Assembly (NCBI RefSeq): GCF_003207825.1
Contig: NZ_NKTY01000016.1
Span: 1 to 64,000, forward strand
Length of the DNA: 64,000 bases
Reading direction: 5' to 3'
DNA from: Komagataeibacter saccharivorans
Lineage (GTDB): Bacteria; Pseudomonadota; Alphaproteobacteria; Acetobacterales; Acetobacteraceae
The translations under genes were made by a program, and so were the position numbers. The notes beneath the pieces were generated by a model. The model did not search any database and was not told where the DNA came from. It was given only the letters and a program-made list of their open reading frames with translations. This document shows positions 9,050 to 17,052 of this stretch, piece after piece. Numbering within the stretch: the first letter of the stretch is position 1; each line of letters opens with the position of its first letter.

Positions 9050-10651
9050 ATGCCGGATACCGGACGCAGGGGTCTTCCTACACGCCGACAGCTTTTGACC
9101 CGTATCGGCGCGCTTGCGGGCAGTGCGGCGCTTTATCAGGCCATGACATCCCTCGGCCATGCGCAGGGAACCGACTTTAGCGGCCCACCCGTCCTGACCG
9201 GGGCGCGGCGGGGCACGCGCGTACTGGTGCTGGGGGCGGGACTTGCGGGCATGCTGGCGGCCCATGAACTGCGCAAGGCCGGATATCAGGTGCAGGTGCT
9301 GGAGTTTCAGGGCCGCAGCGGCGGGCGCAATATCAGCCTGCGCGGCGGCGACACCATTACCGAACTGGGCGGGGCCACGCAGAAGGTCGGCTTCGCGCCC
9401 GGCAACTACATCAATCCCGGCCCGTGGCGCATTCCCTACCACCATCAGGGGCTGCTGCATTACTGCCGGGAATTCGGCATCGAGCTTGAGCCGTTTGTGG
9501 AACTGAACCACAATTCATGGCTCCATTCCTCATCCGCCTTCAACGGCAGCCCGGTGCGGTATCGGGAGTTTTCTGCCGATTTCCACGGGTTCACGGCGGA
9601 ACTTCTGGCCAAGGCCATCGACCAGCACCGGCTGGATGACGTGGTTGGCGCGGATGAACACGAATACCTGCGCGCCGCCATGCGCGAATGGGGCAACCTT
9701 GATGCCTCCATGGCCTATCGCAAGGGCCGCCTGACATCGGAAACACGCGGGTATGAAAAGGCCGCCGGCGCCGGGCCGGACGGCGCCCCCGTGCCGTCCG
9801 GGCTGCTGGCGCGCAAGGACGTGATGCGTTCGGGGCTGTGGACGTGGATGGCCTTTCACGAACATCTTGACATGCAGACCACCATGTTCCAGCCCGTGGG
9901 CGGCATGGACATGATCGGCAGGGGGTTCACCCGGCAGGTGCATGACCTGATAACCCTGAACTGCCGCGTTTCGGCCATTCACCAGAATGACAGGGGCGTA
10001 AGCGTTACCTATGGCGACATGAACCACGGCGGCGTTGTGCGTGAGGCACAGGCCGATTACTGCGTATGCACCATTCCGCTGCCCGTCCTGTCGCAGCTTG
10101 ATGTGCAGGTCAGCCCGGCGATGCAGGCGGCCATCATGGCGGTGCCCTATGCGTCCTCCGTCAAGATGGGGCTGGAGTTCCGCCGCCGCTTCTGGGAGGA
10201 GGACGAACAGATCTATGGCGGCATTTCCTTCACCGATCAGCCGATCAGCCAGATTTCCTATCCCAGCCACGGCTACCTGTCGCGCGGGCCTGCGGTCCTG
10301 CTGGGGGGGTACATGTTCGGTCCCGCTGCCTATGATTTCGCGGGCATGACGCCCGCGCAGCGGCTGGAAGCGGCGCTGACGCAGGGGGAAGTGCTGCACC
10401 CCCGGCAGTACCGCAAGGAATTTTCCAACGGGATCAGCTTTGCCTGGAGCCGCACGCCATGGACCATGGGCTGCTGTTCCATGTGGAGCGAACAGGCCCG
10501 CAAGACACATTACAAGGCATTGTGCACCATGGATAACCGGGTGGTTCTGGCGGGCGAACATGCGTCCTATGTCGGGTGCTGGCAGGAAGGGGCGATCCTG
10601 TCCGCCCTGTCCGCCGTCACACAGCTACACCAGCGCGCGCAGGGGGCATGA
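9050..10651 (+). CDS. Tat-exported flavin amine oxidase / dehydrogenase
   Basis: A 533-residue FAD enzyme of the flavin monoamine oxidase / L-amino acid oxidase superfamily, which oxidises an amine or amino acid to an imine. The N-terminus has a twin-arginine signal (TRRQLLTRIGALAGSAAL, about residues 11-40), so it should be folded with FAD and exported to the periplasm. The Rossmann motif RVLVLGAGLAGMLAA starts near residue 60 and is followed by the GRSGGR motif; the C-terminal FAD-binding motif is VVLAGEHASYVGCWQEGAI. The ATG at 9050 follows CAGGAG. The stop overlaps the start of a cytochrome c gene (ATGA), and a RidA gene follows, suggesting cytochrome c as electron acceptor and RidA as imine hydrolase. 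The amine substrate is unknown. Confidence 0.92.
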   Translation: MPDTGRRGLPTRRQLLTRIGALAGSAALYQAMTSLGHAQGTDFSGPPVLTGARRGTRVLVLGAGLAGMLAAHELRKAGYQVQVLEFQGRSGGRNISLRGGDTITELGGATQKVGFAPGNYINPGPWRIPYHHQGLLHYCREFGIELEPFVELNHNSWLHSSSAFNGSPVRYREFSADFHGFTAELLAKAIDQHRLDDVVGADEHEYLRAAMREWGNLDASMAYRKGRLTSETRGYEKAAGAGPDGAPVPSGLLARKDVMRSGLWTWMAFHEHLDMQTTMFQPVGGMDMIGRGFTRQVHDLITLNCRVSAIHQNDRGVSVTYGDMNHGGVVREAQADYCVCTIPLPVLSQLDVQVSPAMQAAIMAVPYASSVKMGLEFRRRFWEEDEQIYGGISFTDQPISQISYPSHGYLSRGPAVLLGGYMFGPAAYDFAGMTPAQRLEAALTQGEVLHPRQYRKEFSNGISFAWSRTPWTMGCCSMWSEQARKTHYKALCTMDNRVVLAGEHASYVGCWQEGAILSALSAVTQLHQRAQGA

Positions 10652-11079
10652 TGATGATGCGCAGGACTGTTTTCGCGGGCGTCATGGCCGCCATGCTGCC
10701 GCTGGTGGCGGGCGTCGCCGCACACGCCGATACGGCCAGCGGGTTTTCAGGTCCCGTCCAGCCCCTCAATTCAGGGGAGGCGGTCTACCAGCATGTCTGT
10801 CAGGGCTGCCACATGCCCGATGGCCGGGGCGCGATGGGGGCCGGGGCGCGTTTCCCCGCCTTTGCCGACAATCCCAAACTGCAGAGCAGCGCCTACCCCG
10901 TCTATGTCGTCCTGAACGGGTATGGCGGCATGCCGTGGCTTGGCGGTATCCTCAATGACCAGCAGATTGCCGAAGTCGTCAATTACATCCGCACCCATTT
11001 CGGCAACCATTACACGGATGCCATCACCGCCCGGGACGTTGCGACCCAGCGCCCGCCCCACACCCCGGAAGAGGAATAA
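10648..11079 (+). CDS. Exported class I cytochrome c
   Basis: A 143-residue periplasmic c-type cytochrome. A signal peptide (about residues 1-27, ending AAHA) precedes a single haem c site CQGCH near residue 52; the GGMPWLGG segment supplies the likely axial methionine. The start overlaps the stop of the amine oxidase gene by four bases, and four ATG codons in a row open the frame, so the exact start within that run is uncertain. The coupling argues that it takes electrons from the flavoenzyme and passes them to the respiratory chain, as CycN does for nicotine oxidoreductase NicA2 in Pseudomonas. That role is inferred from context. Confidence 0.9.
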   Translation: MMMMRRTVFAGVMAAMLPLVAGVAAHADTASGFSGPVQPLNSGEAVYQHVCQGCHMPDGRGAMGAGARFPAFADNPKLQSSAYPVYVVLNGYGGMPWLGGILNDQQIAEVVNYIRTHFGNHYTDAITARDVATQRPPHTPEEE

Positions 11080-11083
11080 CGCC

Positions 11084-11605
11084 ATGCCCCGCCACACCAG
11101 AGCACTTGGCATCCTGACGCTTGTGTCCGCCATGGCCGCAGCACTGCCCGCAGCCCACGGCGCGGATGGCGTCGTGCGCCATCATGAGGGCAAGTTCCCC
11201 ATCGCGTCCGCCATCGAGGTACCGGCAGGGGCCACCACCATCTACCTTAGCGGCATGGGCGCGCCGGTGGTGGATGCGAAGGCCGACCCGCATTCCATCG
11301 CAGCCTATGGCGACACGCAGGCCCAGACGCGCGGCGCGCTGAAACGCATCGAGGACACGCTGAAAACCCTCGGCCTGACCATGGGCGACATCGTGCAGAT
11401 GCACATCTACATGGCGCAGGACCCCAGTCTGGGCAAACTGGATTTCGATGGCATGATGAAGGGCTATACCCAGTTCTTCGGCACGGCAGCGCAGCCGGAC
11501 CTGCCCACCCGTTCCGCCTTTGGCGTGGCCCATCTGGCCAATCCCGGCTGGCTGGTTGAAATAGAAGTCACCGCCGTCCGTCCGCCCGCGAAAAAGGCGG
11601 GCTGA
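11084..11605 (+). CDS. Exported RidA-family imine/enamine deaminase
   Basis: A 173-residue protein of the RidA (YjgF/UK114) family, which hydrolyses reactive imine and enamine intermediates. Residues 1-25 form a signal peptide ending PAAHGAD, so this member should act in the periplasm, whereas most RidA proteins are cytosolic. The core holds LSGMGAPV, TRGALKRIEDTLKTLGLTMGDIVQMHIYM and TRSAFGVAHL, where the arginine matches the catalytic residue, followed by LVEIEVTAV. It starts four bases after the cytochrome c stop codon. With the upstream flavin amine oxidase it would convert the imine product to a carbonyl compound plus ammonia. Confidence 0.9.
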   Translation: MPRHTRALGILTLVSAMAAALPAAHGADGVVRHHEGKFPIASAIEVPAGATTIYLSGMGAPVVDAKADPHSIAAYGDTQAQTRGALKRIEDTLKTLGLTMGDIVQMHIYMAQDPSLGKLDFDGMMKGYTQFFGTAAQPDLPTRSAFGVAHLANPGWLVEIEVTAVRPPAKKAG

Positions 11606-11791
11606 AACAGGGCGTTATTCCACCGGCCCATGCAGGCCGCCGCCATACGGGGCCGGTGACGCGGATGCAATCGCGGATGCCGCCATGGCGCATGGCTGCC
11701 TGTGGCATGGCGTAGGGCGGAAACGGGGCGTGCTTGCCGCGGGCGGGCGATGGGATCATCATCGCCGCGACAGAACCGTGGAGAGACAGAT

Positions 11792-12856
11792 ATGCCGACC
11801 CTGTTCACCCCCCTGAAGGTGGGCGCGCTGACGCTGCCCAACCGGATCATCATGGCCCCGCTGACCCGCCTGCGCGCGGGTGCGGGCCATATTCCCAACG
11901 ATCTCATGGCCACCTATTACGCCCAGCGCGCGCTGGCGGGGCTGATCCTGTCCGAAGCGACGCCCGTTACCCCGCAGGGTATCGGATATGAGGGCGTGCC
12001 GGGCATCTGGACGGCCGAACAGGCGGAAGGGTGGAAAAAGATCACATCCGCCGTGCATGAGGTGGGCGGGCGCATTTTCCTGCAACTATGGCATGTGGGG
12101 CGGATTTCGGACCCGTATTTCCTTGATGGCCAGCTTCCCGTGGCCCCCAGCGCCATCGCGGCGAAAGGCCATGTCAGCCTGCTGCGGCCAAAGCGCGATT
12201 ACGTCACCCCCCGCGCGCTGGAAACGGATGAAATACCCGGCATCGTCGCCGCCTTCCGCCGGGGCGCGGAACTGGCGCAGGTGGCCGGTTTCGATGGCGT
12301 GGAAATCCATGGGGCCAATGGCTACCTGCTGGACCAGTTCCTGCAGGATTCCACCAACCACCGCACCGACCGCTATGGCGGGTCGATTGAAAACCGCGCC
12401 CGGCTGATGCTGGAAGTGACCGACGCCGCCATTGACGTATGGGGCGCGGACCGTGTGGGCATGCACCTCTCGCCGCGCTGCGACCTGCATGACATGGGCG
12501 ATTCCAGCCCCGCCGCCACCTTTGGTCATGTCGCCACCGAACTGGGGCGGCGCGGCATCGCGTTCATCTGCGCGCGTGAAGCCGAAGGACCGGACAGCCT
12601 TGGCCCGCAGCTTAAAAAGCAGTTTGGCGGCGTGTATATCGCCAATGAACGCTTCACCGGCGCCAGTGCTGAAAAGGCGGTTGAGGAAGGCCGGGCCGAC
12701 GCCGTAGCCTTCGGTCAGGCATTCATCGCCAATCCCGACCTGCCCGAACGCCTGCGCGCGGGCGTGGACCTGACCCCGCCCGATCCATCCACCTTCTATA
12801 CCCACGGCCCGCAGGGATACGTGGATTATCCAACCGCAGGCGAATCAGGCGACTGA
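11792..12856 (+). CDS. nemA: Old Yellow Enzyme / N-ethylmaleimide reductase family
   Basis: A 354-residue FMN-dependent ene-reductase of the Old Yellow Enzyme family (NemA type), reducing activated double bonds in electrophiles with NAD(P)H. The TIM barrel starts FTPLKVGALTLPNRIIMAPLTRLRA. The substrate-binding motif HGANGYLLDQFLQDSTNHRTDRYGGS carries the His-x-x-Asn pair that orients the substrate carbonyl. AFGQAFIANPDLPERL near the end matches the phosphate-binding region. GAGAGACAG lies before the ATG at 11792. A MarR gene follows about 107 bases downstream, consistent with control by an electrophile- or phenol-sensing repressor. Confidence 0.93.
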   Translation: MPTLFTPLKVGALTLPNRIIMAPLTRLRAGAGHIPNDLMATYYAQRALAGLILSEATPVTPQGIGYEGVPGIWTAEQAEGWKKITSAVHEVGGRIFLQLWHVGRISDPYFLDGQLPVAPSAIAAKGHVSLLRPKRDYVTPRALETDEIPGIVAAFRRGAELAQVAGFDGVEIHGANGYLLDQFLQDSTNHRTDRYGGSIENRARLMLEVTDAAIDVWGADRVGMHLSPRCDLHDMGDSSPAATFGHVATELGRRGIAFICAREAEGPDSLGPQLKKQFGGVYIANERFTGASAEKAVEEGRADAVAFGQAFIANPDLPERLRAGVDLTPPDPSTFYTHGPQGYVDYPTAGESGD

Positions 12857-12871
12857 CGGCCCGGCCCGGTG

Positions 12872-12901
12872 CCATGGCCCGCCCGCCGGGGCGGGCCATG
12901 G
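12872..12901 (+). terminator. Long GC hairpin after the Old Yellow Enzyme gene
   Basis: CCATGGCCCGCC at 12872-12883 pairs perfectly with GGCGGGCCATGG at 12890-12901 around a six-base loop. It lies 16 bases after the stop codon. No T-run follows, so it is a terminator or an mRNA-stabilising hairpin. Confidence 0.5.
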
Positions 12902-12962
12902 GTGCCCCCGTATCAATATATTAACCTAAACTGATAAGTTATCCTTCACATGCGGGCGCTGC

Positions 12963-13427
12963 ATGTGCCATCATCACGGCATGGACACGCACACACCCCA
13001 CGGTGCCCGCGCCGCCCGCGTGGCGGAGGACCTGCGCCTGCTGGTCGGAAAGCTCAAGCGCCGCCTGCGTGAGCAGTCCGACGGGGGCGACCTGACCCCA
13101 TCGCAGACAGCGGTGCTGCTGCGGCTGGAAAAACATGGCCCCGCCACCGCGTCCGCCCTCGCGCGGGCCGAAGCCATGCGCCCGCAATCCATGGGGCGGA
13201 TCATCACGGTGCTGGAATCCCATGGCCTGATCGCGGGCACGCCGGACCCCGCTGACGGGCGGCAGACCCTGCTGGCGCTGACCGATACATGCCGCGAATG
13301 GCTGGCCAGGGGCCGTGCCGCGCGTCAGGACTGGCTGTGTACCGCCATCACCACACATCTTGACGCGCATGAGCAGGACGAACTGCTTGCCGCCGTGGCC
13401 CTGCTGCGGCGCGTAATCGGGGAGTGA
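12963..13427 (+). CDS. MarR-family transcriptional regulator
   Basis: A 154-residue MarR-type winged-helix repressor. The HTH is visible as LTPSQTAVLLRLEKHGPATASALARAEAMRPQSMGRIITVLESHGLI (about residues 43-90), followed by the wing (PDPADGRQTLLALT). Terminal helices would form the dimer. Either the ATG at 12963 or the one at 12981 could start it; neither has a clear ribosome binding site. The AT-rich stretch upstream (about 12911-12950) contains TATCA and TGATA in inverted orientation as a possible operator. Neighbouring Old Yellow Enzyme and hydrolase/exporter genes are plausible targets. Confidence 0.87.
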   Translation: MCHHHGMDTHTPHGARAARVAEDLRLLVGKLKRRLREQSDGGDLTPSQTAVLLRLEKHGPATASALARAEAMRPQSMGRIITVLESHGLIAGTPDPADGRQTLLALTDTCREWLARGRAARQDWLCTAITTHLDAHEQDELLAAVALLRRVIGE

Positions 13428-13473
13428 CGGCCCGCGCCATCCCCCGCCACCCCTTATCCAAGCCGAGGCCCGC

Positions 13474-14046
13474 ATGACCATAACCACACTGGACCCCAAA
13501 ACGGCCCTGATCGTCATTGACATGCAGAAGGGGATTGTCGATCTGCCGCTGGTCCATCCCATCAAGCCGATCATCGAACGCACGCAGGACCTGCTGAACA
13601 CGTTCCGCGCGCGCGGCCTGCCTGTCGTGCTGGCGCGGGTGGTGGGCACCGCGCCGGGGCGCACCGAAAGCCCGCGCTTCGACCCCGATGGCGTGCCCGA
13701 CGACTTTGCCGATCTGATCCCGGCCCTGAACCAGCAGTCCAGCGACATCGTATGCGCCAAGCGGTCATGGGGGGCGTTCGCCACCACGGACCTGGAATCC
13801 CGGCTGAAGGGCATGGGGGTGACGCAGGTGGTCGTGATCGGCGTCGCCACCGCTACGGGGGTGGAGGCCACGGCGCGACAGGCCTATGAAGCGGGCTTCA
13901 ACGTCACCCTTGCATCCGACGTGATGACCGACATCCGCGAGGAAGCGCATGATTACAGCCTGAAGCACGTCTTTCCCCGGCTGGGGGAAGTCGGCACCAC
14001 GTCCGACATCATCGGCATGATGGGCCGCGAAAAGCGGGGGCAGTGA
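13474..14046 (+). CDS. Isochorismatase-like hydrolase (Gly at the nucleophile position)
   Basis: A 190-residue protein of the cysteine hydrolase/isochorismatase superfamily. The first catalytic-triad element is the aspartate of LIVIDMQKGIVD, and the lysine is in CAKRSWGAF. At the position where amidases of this family carry the nucleophilic cysteine, the segment reads GVATATGVEATARQAYEAG, with glycine instead. That matches true isochorismatases and a known non-cysteine branch, so thiol-based amide hydrolysis is unlikely. The stop codon overlaps the GTG start of an MFS exporter, so the two are translationally coupled. The substrate is unknown. Confidence 0.87.
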   Translation: MTITTLDPKTALIVIDMQKGIVDLPLVHPIKPIIERTQDLLNTFRARGLPVVLARVVGTAPGRTESPRFDPDGVPDDFADLIPALNQQSSDIVCAKRSWGAFATTDLESRLKGMGVTQVVVIGVATATGVEATARQAYEAGFNVTLASDVMTDIREEAHDYSLKHVFPRLGEVGTTSDIIGMMGREKRGQ

Positions 14047-15266
14047 ACCCCACGCGGCCGGGCGGCATCTGGCGGCCCTTCGGGCATTTCAATTACCGGC
14101 TGTGGGCGGCGGGCGCGCTGGTGTCCAATATCGGGACATGGGTGCAGCGCACGGCGCAGGACTGGCTGGTGCTGACCGAACTGTCACGCCACAGCGCATC
14201 GGCGGTGGGCGTGGTCATGGCGTTGCAGTTCGGCCCGCAGCTTGTCCTGCTGCCATGGACCGGGGTTGCCGCCGACCGTTATGACCAGCGCAGGCTGCTT
14301 ATGCTGACACAGGCGGCCATGGGCGGGCTGGCGCTGGTTCTGGGCGTGCTGACGCTCATGCATGTGGTGCGGTTGTGGGAGGTGTGCGTTTTCGCCGCCC
14401 TGTTCGGTTCGGCTGCGGCATTTGATTCGCCCGCGCGGCAGACTTTCGTGGGTGAACTGGTGGGGGATGCGGACCTGCCCGCCGCCGTGGCGGTCAATTC
14501 CATGTCGTTCAATGGCGCGCGGATGATCGGCCCCGCCATATGCGGGCTGCTGATCGCGTGGGTGGGGACGGGATGGGCGTTCATGCTCAATGGCGTGTCG
14601 TTCATCGCCGTCCTGATGTCCCTGCGGCTGCTGCGCCGGGGCGACCTGCGGGCCAAGCCGCGCACCCCGCGCGGACGCGGCGCGTTCATGCAGGGGCTGC
14701 GCTATGTCTGGGGGCGTCACGACCTGCGCAGCGTGCTGGTGATGCTGTTCCTGATCGGGACGTTCGGGCTGAACTTTCCCATTTTCATCTCCACCATGGC
14801 GGTCAAGGTGTTTCATGCCGATGCGCGGCAGTACGGGATGCTGTCCTCCATCATGGCGGCGGGGACGTTCGCCGGGGCGTTCCTGAGCGCACGCAGCACG
14901 CGCGACCGTTTCGGGTCCCTGCTGTGGGGGGCGGTGATTTTTGGCATCGGCTGCACGCTGGCGGCGTGCGCGCCGACCTACTGGACATTTGCGGCCGCCC
15001 TGATGGTGATCGGGGTTGCGACGCTGCTGTTCACCAGCACGTCCAACAGCCTTATGCAGCTTGCGACCGAACCGGCCATGCGCGGGCGGGTGATGGCGCT
15101 GCGCGTGGGCATTGCGCTGGGTGGCACGCCCGTTGGCGCGCCCTTCGTGGGATGGGTGGCGGACAGCTTCGGCGCGCGCGCGGCATTGATGGTGGGGGCG
15201 GCATCAGGCTTCGGCGCGGCACTGATCGGCTGGCGCGCCCGGCATGCAGCCGCCACCCGTAATTAG
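14043..15266 (+). CDS. MFS transporter (EntS-like efflux type)
   Basis: A 407-residue major facilitator with about twelve hydrophobic helices. Features are NIGTWVQRTAQDWLV in helix 1, the cytoplasmic loop GVAADRYDQRRLLM (motif A-like) and FDSPARQTFVGELV, a signature of the branch that includes the enterobactin exporter EntS. A GTG start at 14043 overlaps the hydrolase stop codon by four bases. The branch usually exports small organic molecules by proton antiport. With the adjacent isochorismatase-like enzyme and MarR repressor it could form a detoxification or metabolite-export unit. It is convergent with the next gene across a hairpin at 15297-15321. Confidence 0.9.
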   Translation: MNPTRPGGIWRPFGHFNYRLWAAGALVSNIGTWVQRTAQDWLVLTELSRHSASAVGVVMALQFGPQLVLLPWTGVAADRYDQRRLLMLTQAAMGGLALVLGVLTLMHVVRLWEVCVFAALFGSAAAFDSPARQTFVGELVGDADLPAAVAVNSMSFNGARMIGPAICGLLIAWVGTGWAFMLNGVSFIAVLMSLRLLRRGDLRAKPRTPRGRGAFMQGLRYVWGRHDLRSVLVMLFLIGTFGLNFPIFISTMAVKVFHADARQYGMLSSIMAAGTFAGAFLSARSTRDRFGSLLWGAVIFGIGCTLAACAPTYWTFAAALMVIGVATLLFTSTSNSLMQLATEPAMRGRVMALRVGIALGGTPVGAPFVGWVADSFGARAALMVGAASGFGAALIGWRARHAAATRN

Positions 15267-15296
15267 GGCAACACCCGGCGACTTCACAAAACACCA

Positions 15297-15321
15297 CCCG
15301 CGCCCATAAGGCGGGCGCGGG
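15297..15321. terminator. Bidirectional hairpin between convergent genes
   Basis: CCCGCGCC at 15297-15304 and GGCGCGGG at 15314-15321 form a GC stem between the ends of the MFS gene and the convergent dioxygenase-like gene. No strong T-run is present on either side. Confidence 0.45.
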
Positions 15322-15327
15322 CAGGGA

Positions 15328-15756
15328 TCAGATTTCCGCCGCCGGGTCGGGCTGCGTGTTGACCTCGCCAGCCCCGTCGGCTTCGTCGGCATGATCGGGC
15401 AGGCGATCGGACAGCAGGGCGCGGGGGCGGCCGATCCACAGCCCGTCGCACAGATGGTCGCGGCGGGGATTGCGCGTATTGGGATGGATCAGGATGTTCA
15501 GCCCGCCATGGTTGAGCATGAGCCACGGCACAAGCGCCGCGAATACCGGCGTGGCGAAGGCGATCTGGTACATGGGGGCCACATGCGGGCCGACCGGCAC
15601 GTCATGCCACCGCCCCAGCCGGACGGGAAAACGCGCGGCGATCAGGTCGCGCAGGCGGGTGGCCGTGGCGCGGCCCGTGGCGTCATCGAAATAGACATGG
15701 GCATGGTAGCTGGCGATTTCGGCCACGCGGCGGGGGGATGGGCTGGCGTCAGTCAT
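15328..15756 (-). CDS. DOPA 4,5-dioxygenase-like protein
   Basis: A 142-residue protein of the DOPA 4,5-dioxygenase-like family, small vicinal-oxygen-chelate-type proteins first described for extradiol cleavage of DOPA. Metal-ligand-like motifs are [10 protein letters not shown] near the N-terminus and [14 protein letters not shown] further on. The ATG at 15756 is chosen because family homology starts with the YHAHVYF segment a few residues later. The frame is open a little further upstream. Bacterial members are common and mostly uncharacterised, so the catalytic role is tentative. It is the last clearly chromosomal gene before the prophage. Confidence 0.82.
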   Translation of the reverse strand: MTDASPSPRRVAEIASYHAHVYFDDATGRATATRLRDLIAARFPVRLGRWHDVPVGPHVAPMYQIAFATPVFAALVPWLMLNHGGLNILIHPNTRNPRRDHLCDGLWIGRPRALLSDRLPDHADEADGAGEVNTQPDPAAEI

Positions 15757-15988
15757 GGGGCGGGTCGGTTCCTGTAAGGGCGTGCGGCGGCGGCCATCGC
15801 GCATCGGTGGGCGTATAACGCGCGGCGGGGCGTGGGGGCTGTTTCAAAAAACGGTCAGGACAGCACACCGTCCGCCATGCCCGCCCGCGCGTATGATCCC
15901 GCCTGTATCCGGCCCCCCGGTCAATGCGCGCAGGCGAATGATGCCCTGACTGCGCCCGGAATGTGGCACGGGCAGGGCAGGGCGTGCA

Positions 15989-16957
15989 TTATTTCCACAC
16001 CCACTTGCCAACCACGCGGCCATTGATGACCAGATCGGCGGCGTCGACCTCATCCACGGGGTAGGTGGGATTGACGCTGATGATGCGGATGCGCGGCGGG
16101 CGGGAATTGGGCACCAGCATAAGCTGCTTCAGCACCACGCCCATGCCGTTCCACAGCACGTACACCCCGTCGGGCGAGGGCACGCGGTGGCCGGTATCGA
16201 CCAGCACGCGGTCGCCCGCCATGAATTCCGGCTCCATCGAATTGCCCGCCACGCGGATGATGGCAAGCCCGCCGGTATCGGGCAGGTAGTTGCGGATGAA
16301 ATCACGCGGGATGCGCCATGAATCCAGCGTGGGATGGCTTTCACCATCGCCGCAGGCCGTGTGATCCACGATCGCGCCCGCCCCGGCCTGTGGCGAGATG
16401 TCGTATTCATGCACCGTAACCGCCCCGTCATCATCATGCAGCGGCAGGGTGGCGCGTTCCGCCCGGCGGATGCTTTCGTTCAGGTCGGTTTCCCCCGGCA
16501 CGATGCCGCACAGCCCCCATATCTCCGCCGGGGCGATGGGCGGGTCGCCCCGGTCCGTCAGCAGCGGGACAAGGCGGCGGACCATGTCAACGGGAATGAA
16601 ATCCTTCTTCAGCTTGTTTTCATAGAAGGCGTAGCTGGAAAACTTCTCCCCCATGCCCAGATCGCGCGCCAGGCCGCGCACGGTATAGCCCGCGCGTTCA
16701 CGCAGCGCCTTCAGGCGCTGTGCTGCGGGACTGGCCCCCGATGCGCTGCTGCCGCGCAGCAGGTCGCTGGCGGTGCAGCCCAGAACGGCGGCCACCTTTT
16801 CCAGCCGGTCGCCGCCGGGGTGGCGCGACTTGCCGCGCAGGATGTCATGCACGTACGTCTCGTTCAGGCCGGCGCGCTCGGCCAGACGTTTCTTGTTCAG
16901 GTTGAGCAGCGCCATGCGGCGCTCGATCTCGGCTGCGGCGGGGGAGCGTGTATCCAT
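15989..16957 (-). CDS. Phage repressor: tandem HTH plus S24 (LexA-like) domain
   Basis: A 322-residue repressor, longer than lambda CI (about 237). It has a first XRE-type HTH (about residues 10-65, NKKRLAERAGLNETYVHDILRG), a second HTH-like segment (about 80-135, AQRLKALRERAGYTVRGLARDLG), and a C-terminal S24 peptidase domain. The Ser-Lys dyad is S240 in AGNSMEP and K277 in VVLKQL; AGAG near residue 191 is a candidate self-cleavage site. It probably keeps the prophage silent and cleaves itself after RecA activation. The ATG at 16957 abuts the first of three GGGA-N4-TCCC operators. It is divergent from the replication genes. Confidence 0.9.
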   Translation of the reverse strand: MDTRSPAAAEIERRMALLNLNKKRLAERAGLNETYVHDILRGKSRHPGGDRLEKVAAVLGCTASDLLRGSSASGASPAAQRLKALRERAGYTVRGLARDLGMGEKFSSYAFYENKLKKDFIPVDMVRRLVPLLTDRGDPPIAPAEIWGLCGIVPGETDLNESIRRAERATLPLHDDDGAVTVHEYDISPQAGAGAIVDHTACGDGESHPTLDSWRIPRDFIRNYLPDTGGLAIIRVAGNSMEPEFMAGDRVLVDTGHRVPSPDGVYVLWNGMGVVLKQLMLVPNSRPPRIRIISVNPTYPVDEVDAADLVINGRVVGKWVWK

Positions 16958-16960
16958 AAT

Positions 16961-17038
16961 GGGAACTGTCCCATAATCCGGCGTCATGCGGTAGAGGGGA
17001 CATATCCCATTACCGCTTGACATATTGGGAAATGTCCC
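16961..17038. promoter_or_regulatory. Three-operator lysogeny switch
   Basis: Three copies of GGGA-N4-TCCC lie between the divergent repressor and primase genes: GGGAACTGTCCC at 16961-16972, GGGACATATCCC at 16997-17008 and GGGAAATGTCCC at 17027-17038. The outer two have AT-rich flanks. A TTGACA box at 17017-17022 has the third site in its downstream spacer and a weak TATCTA-like element at 17040-17045, so repressor bound there would block rightward transcription. The first site lies directly before the repressor ATG, fitting autoregulation. Confidence 0.8.
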
Positions 17039-17052
17039 ATATCTATCCGGCC

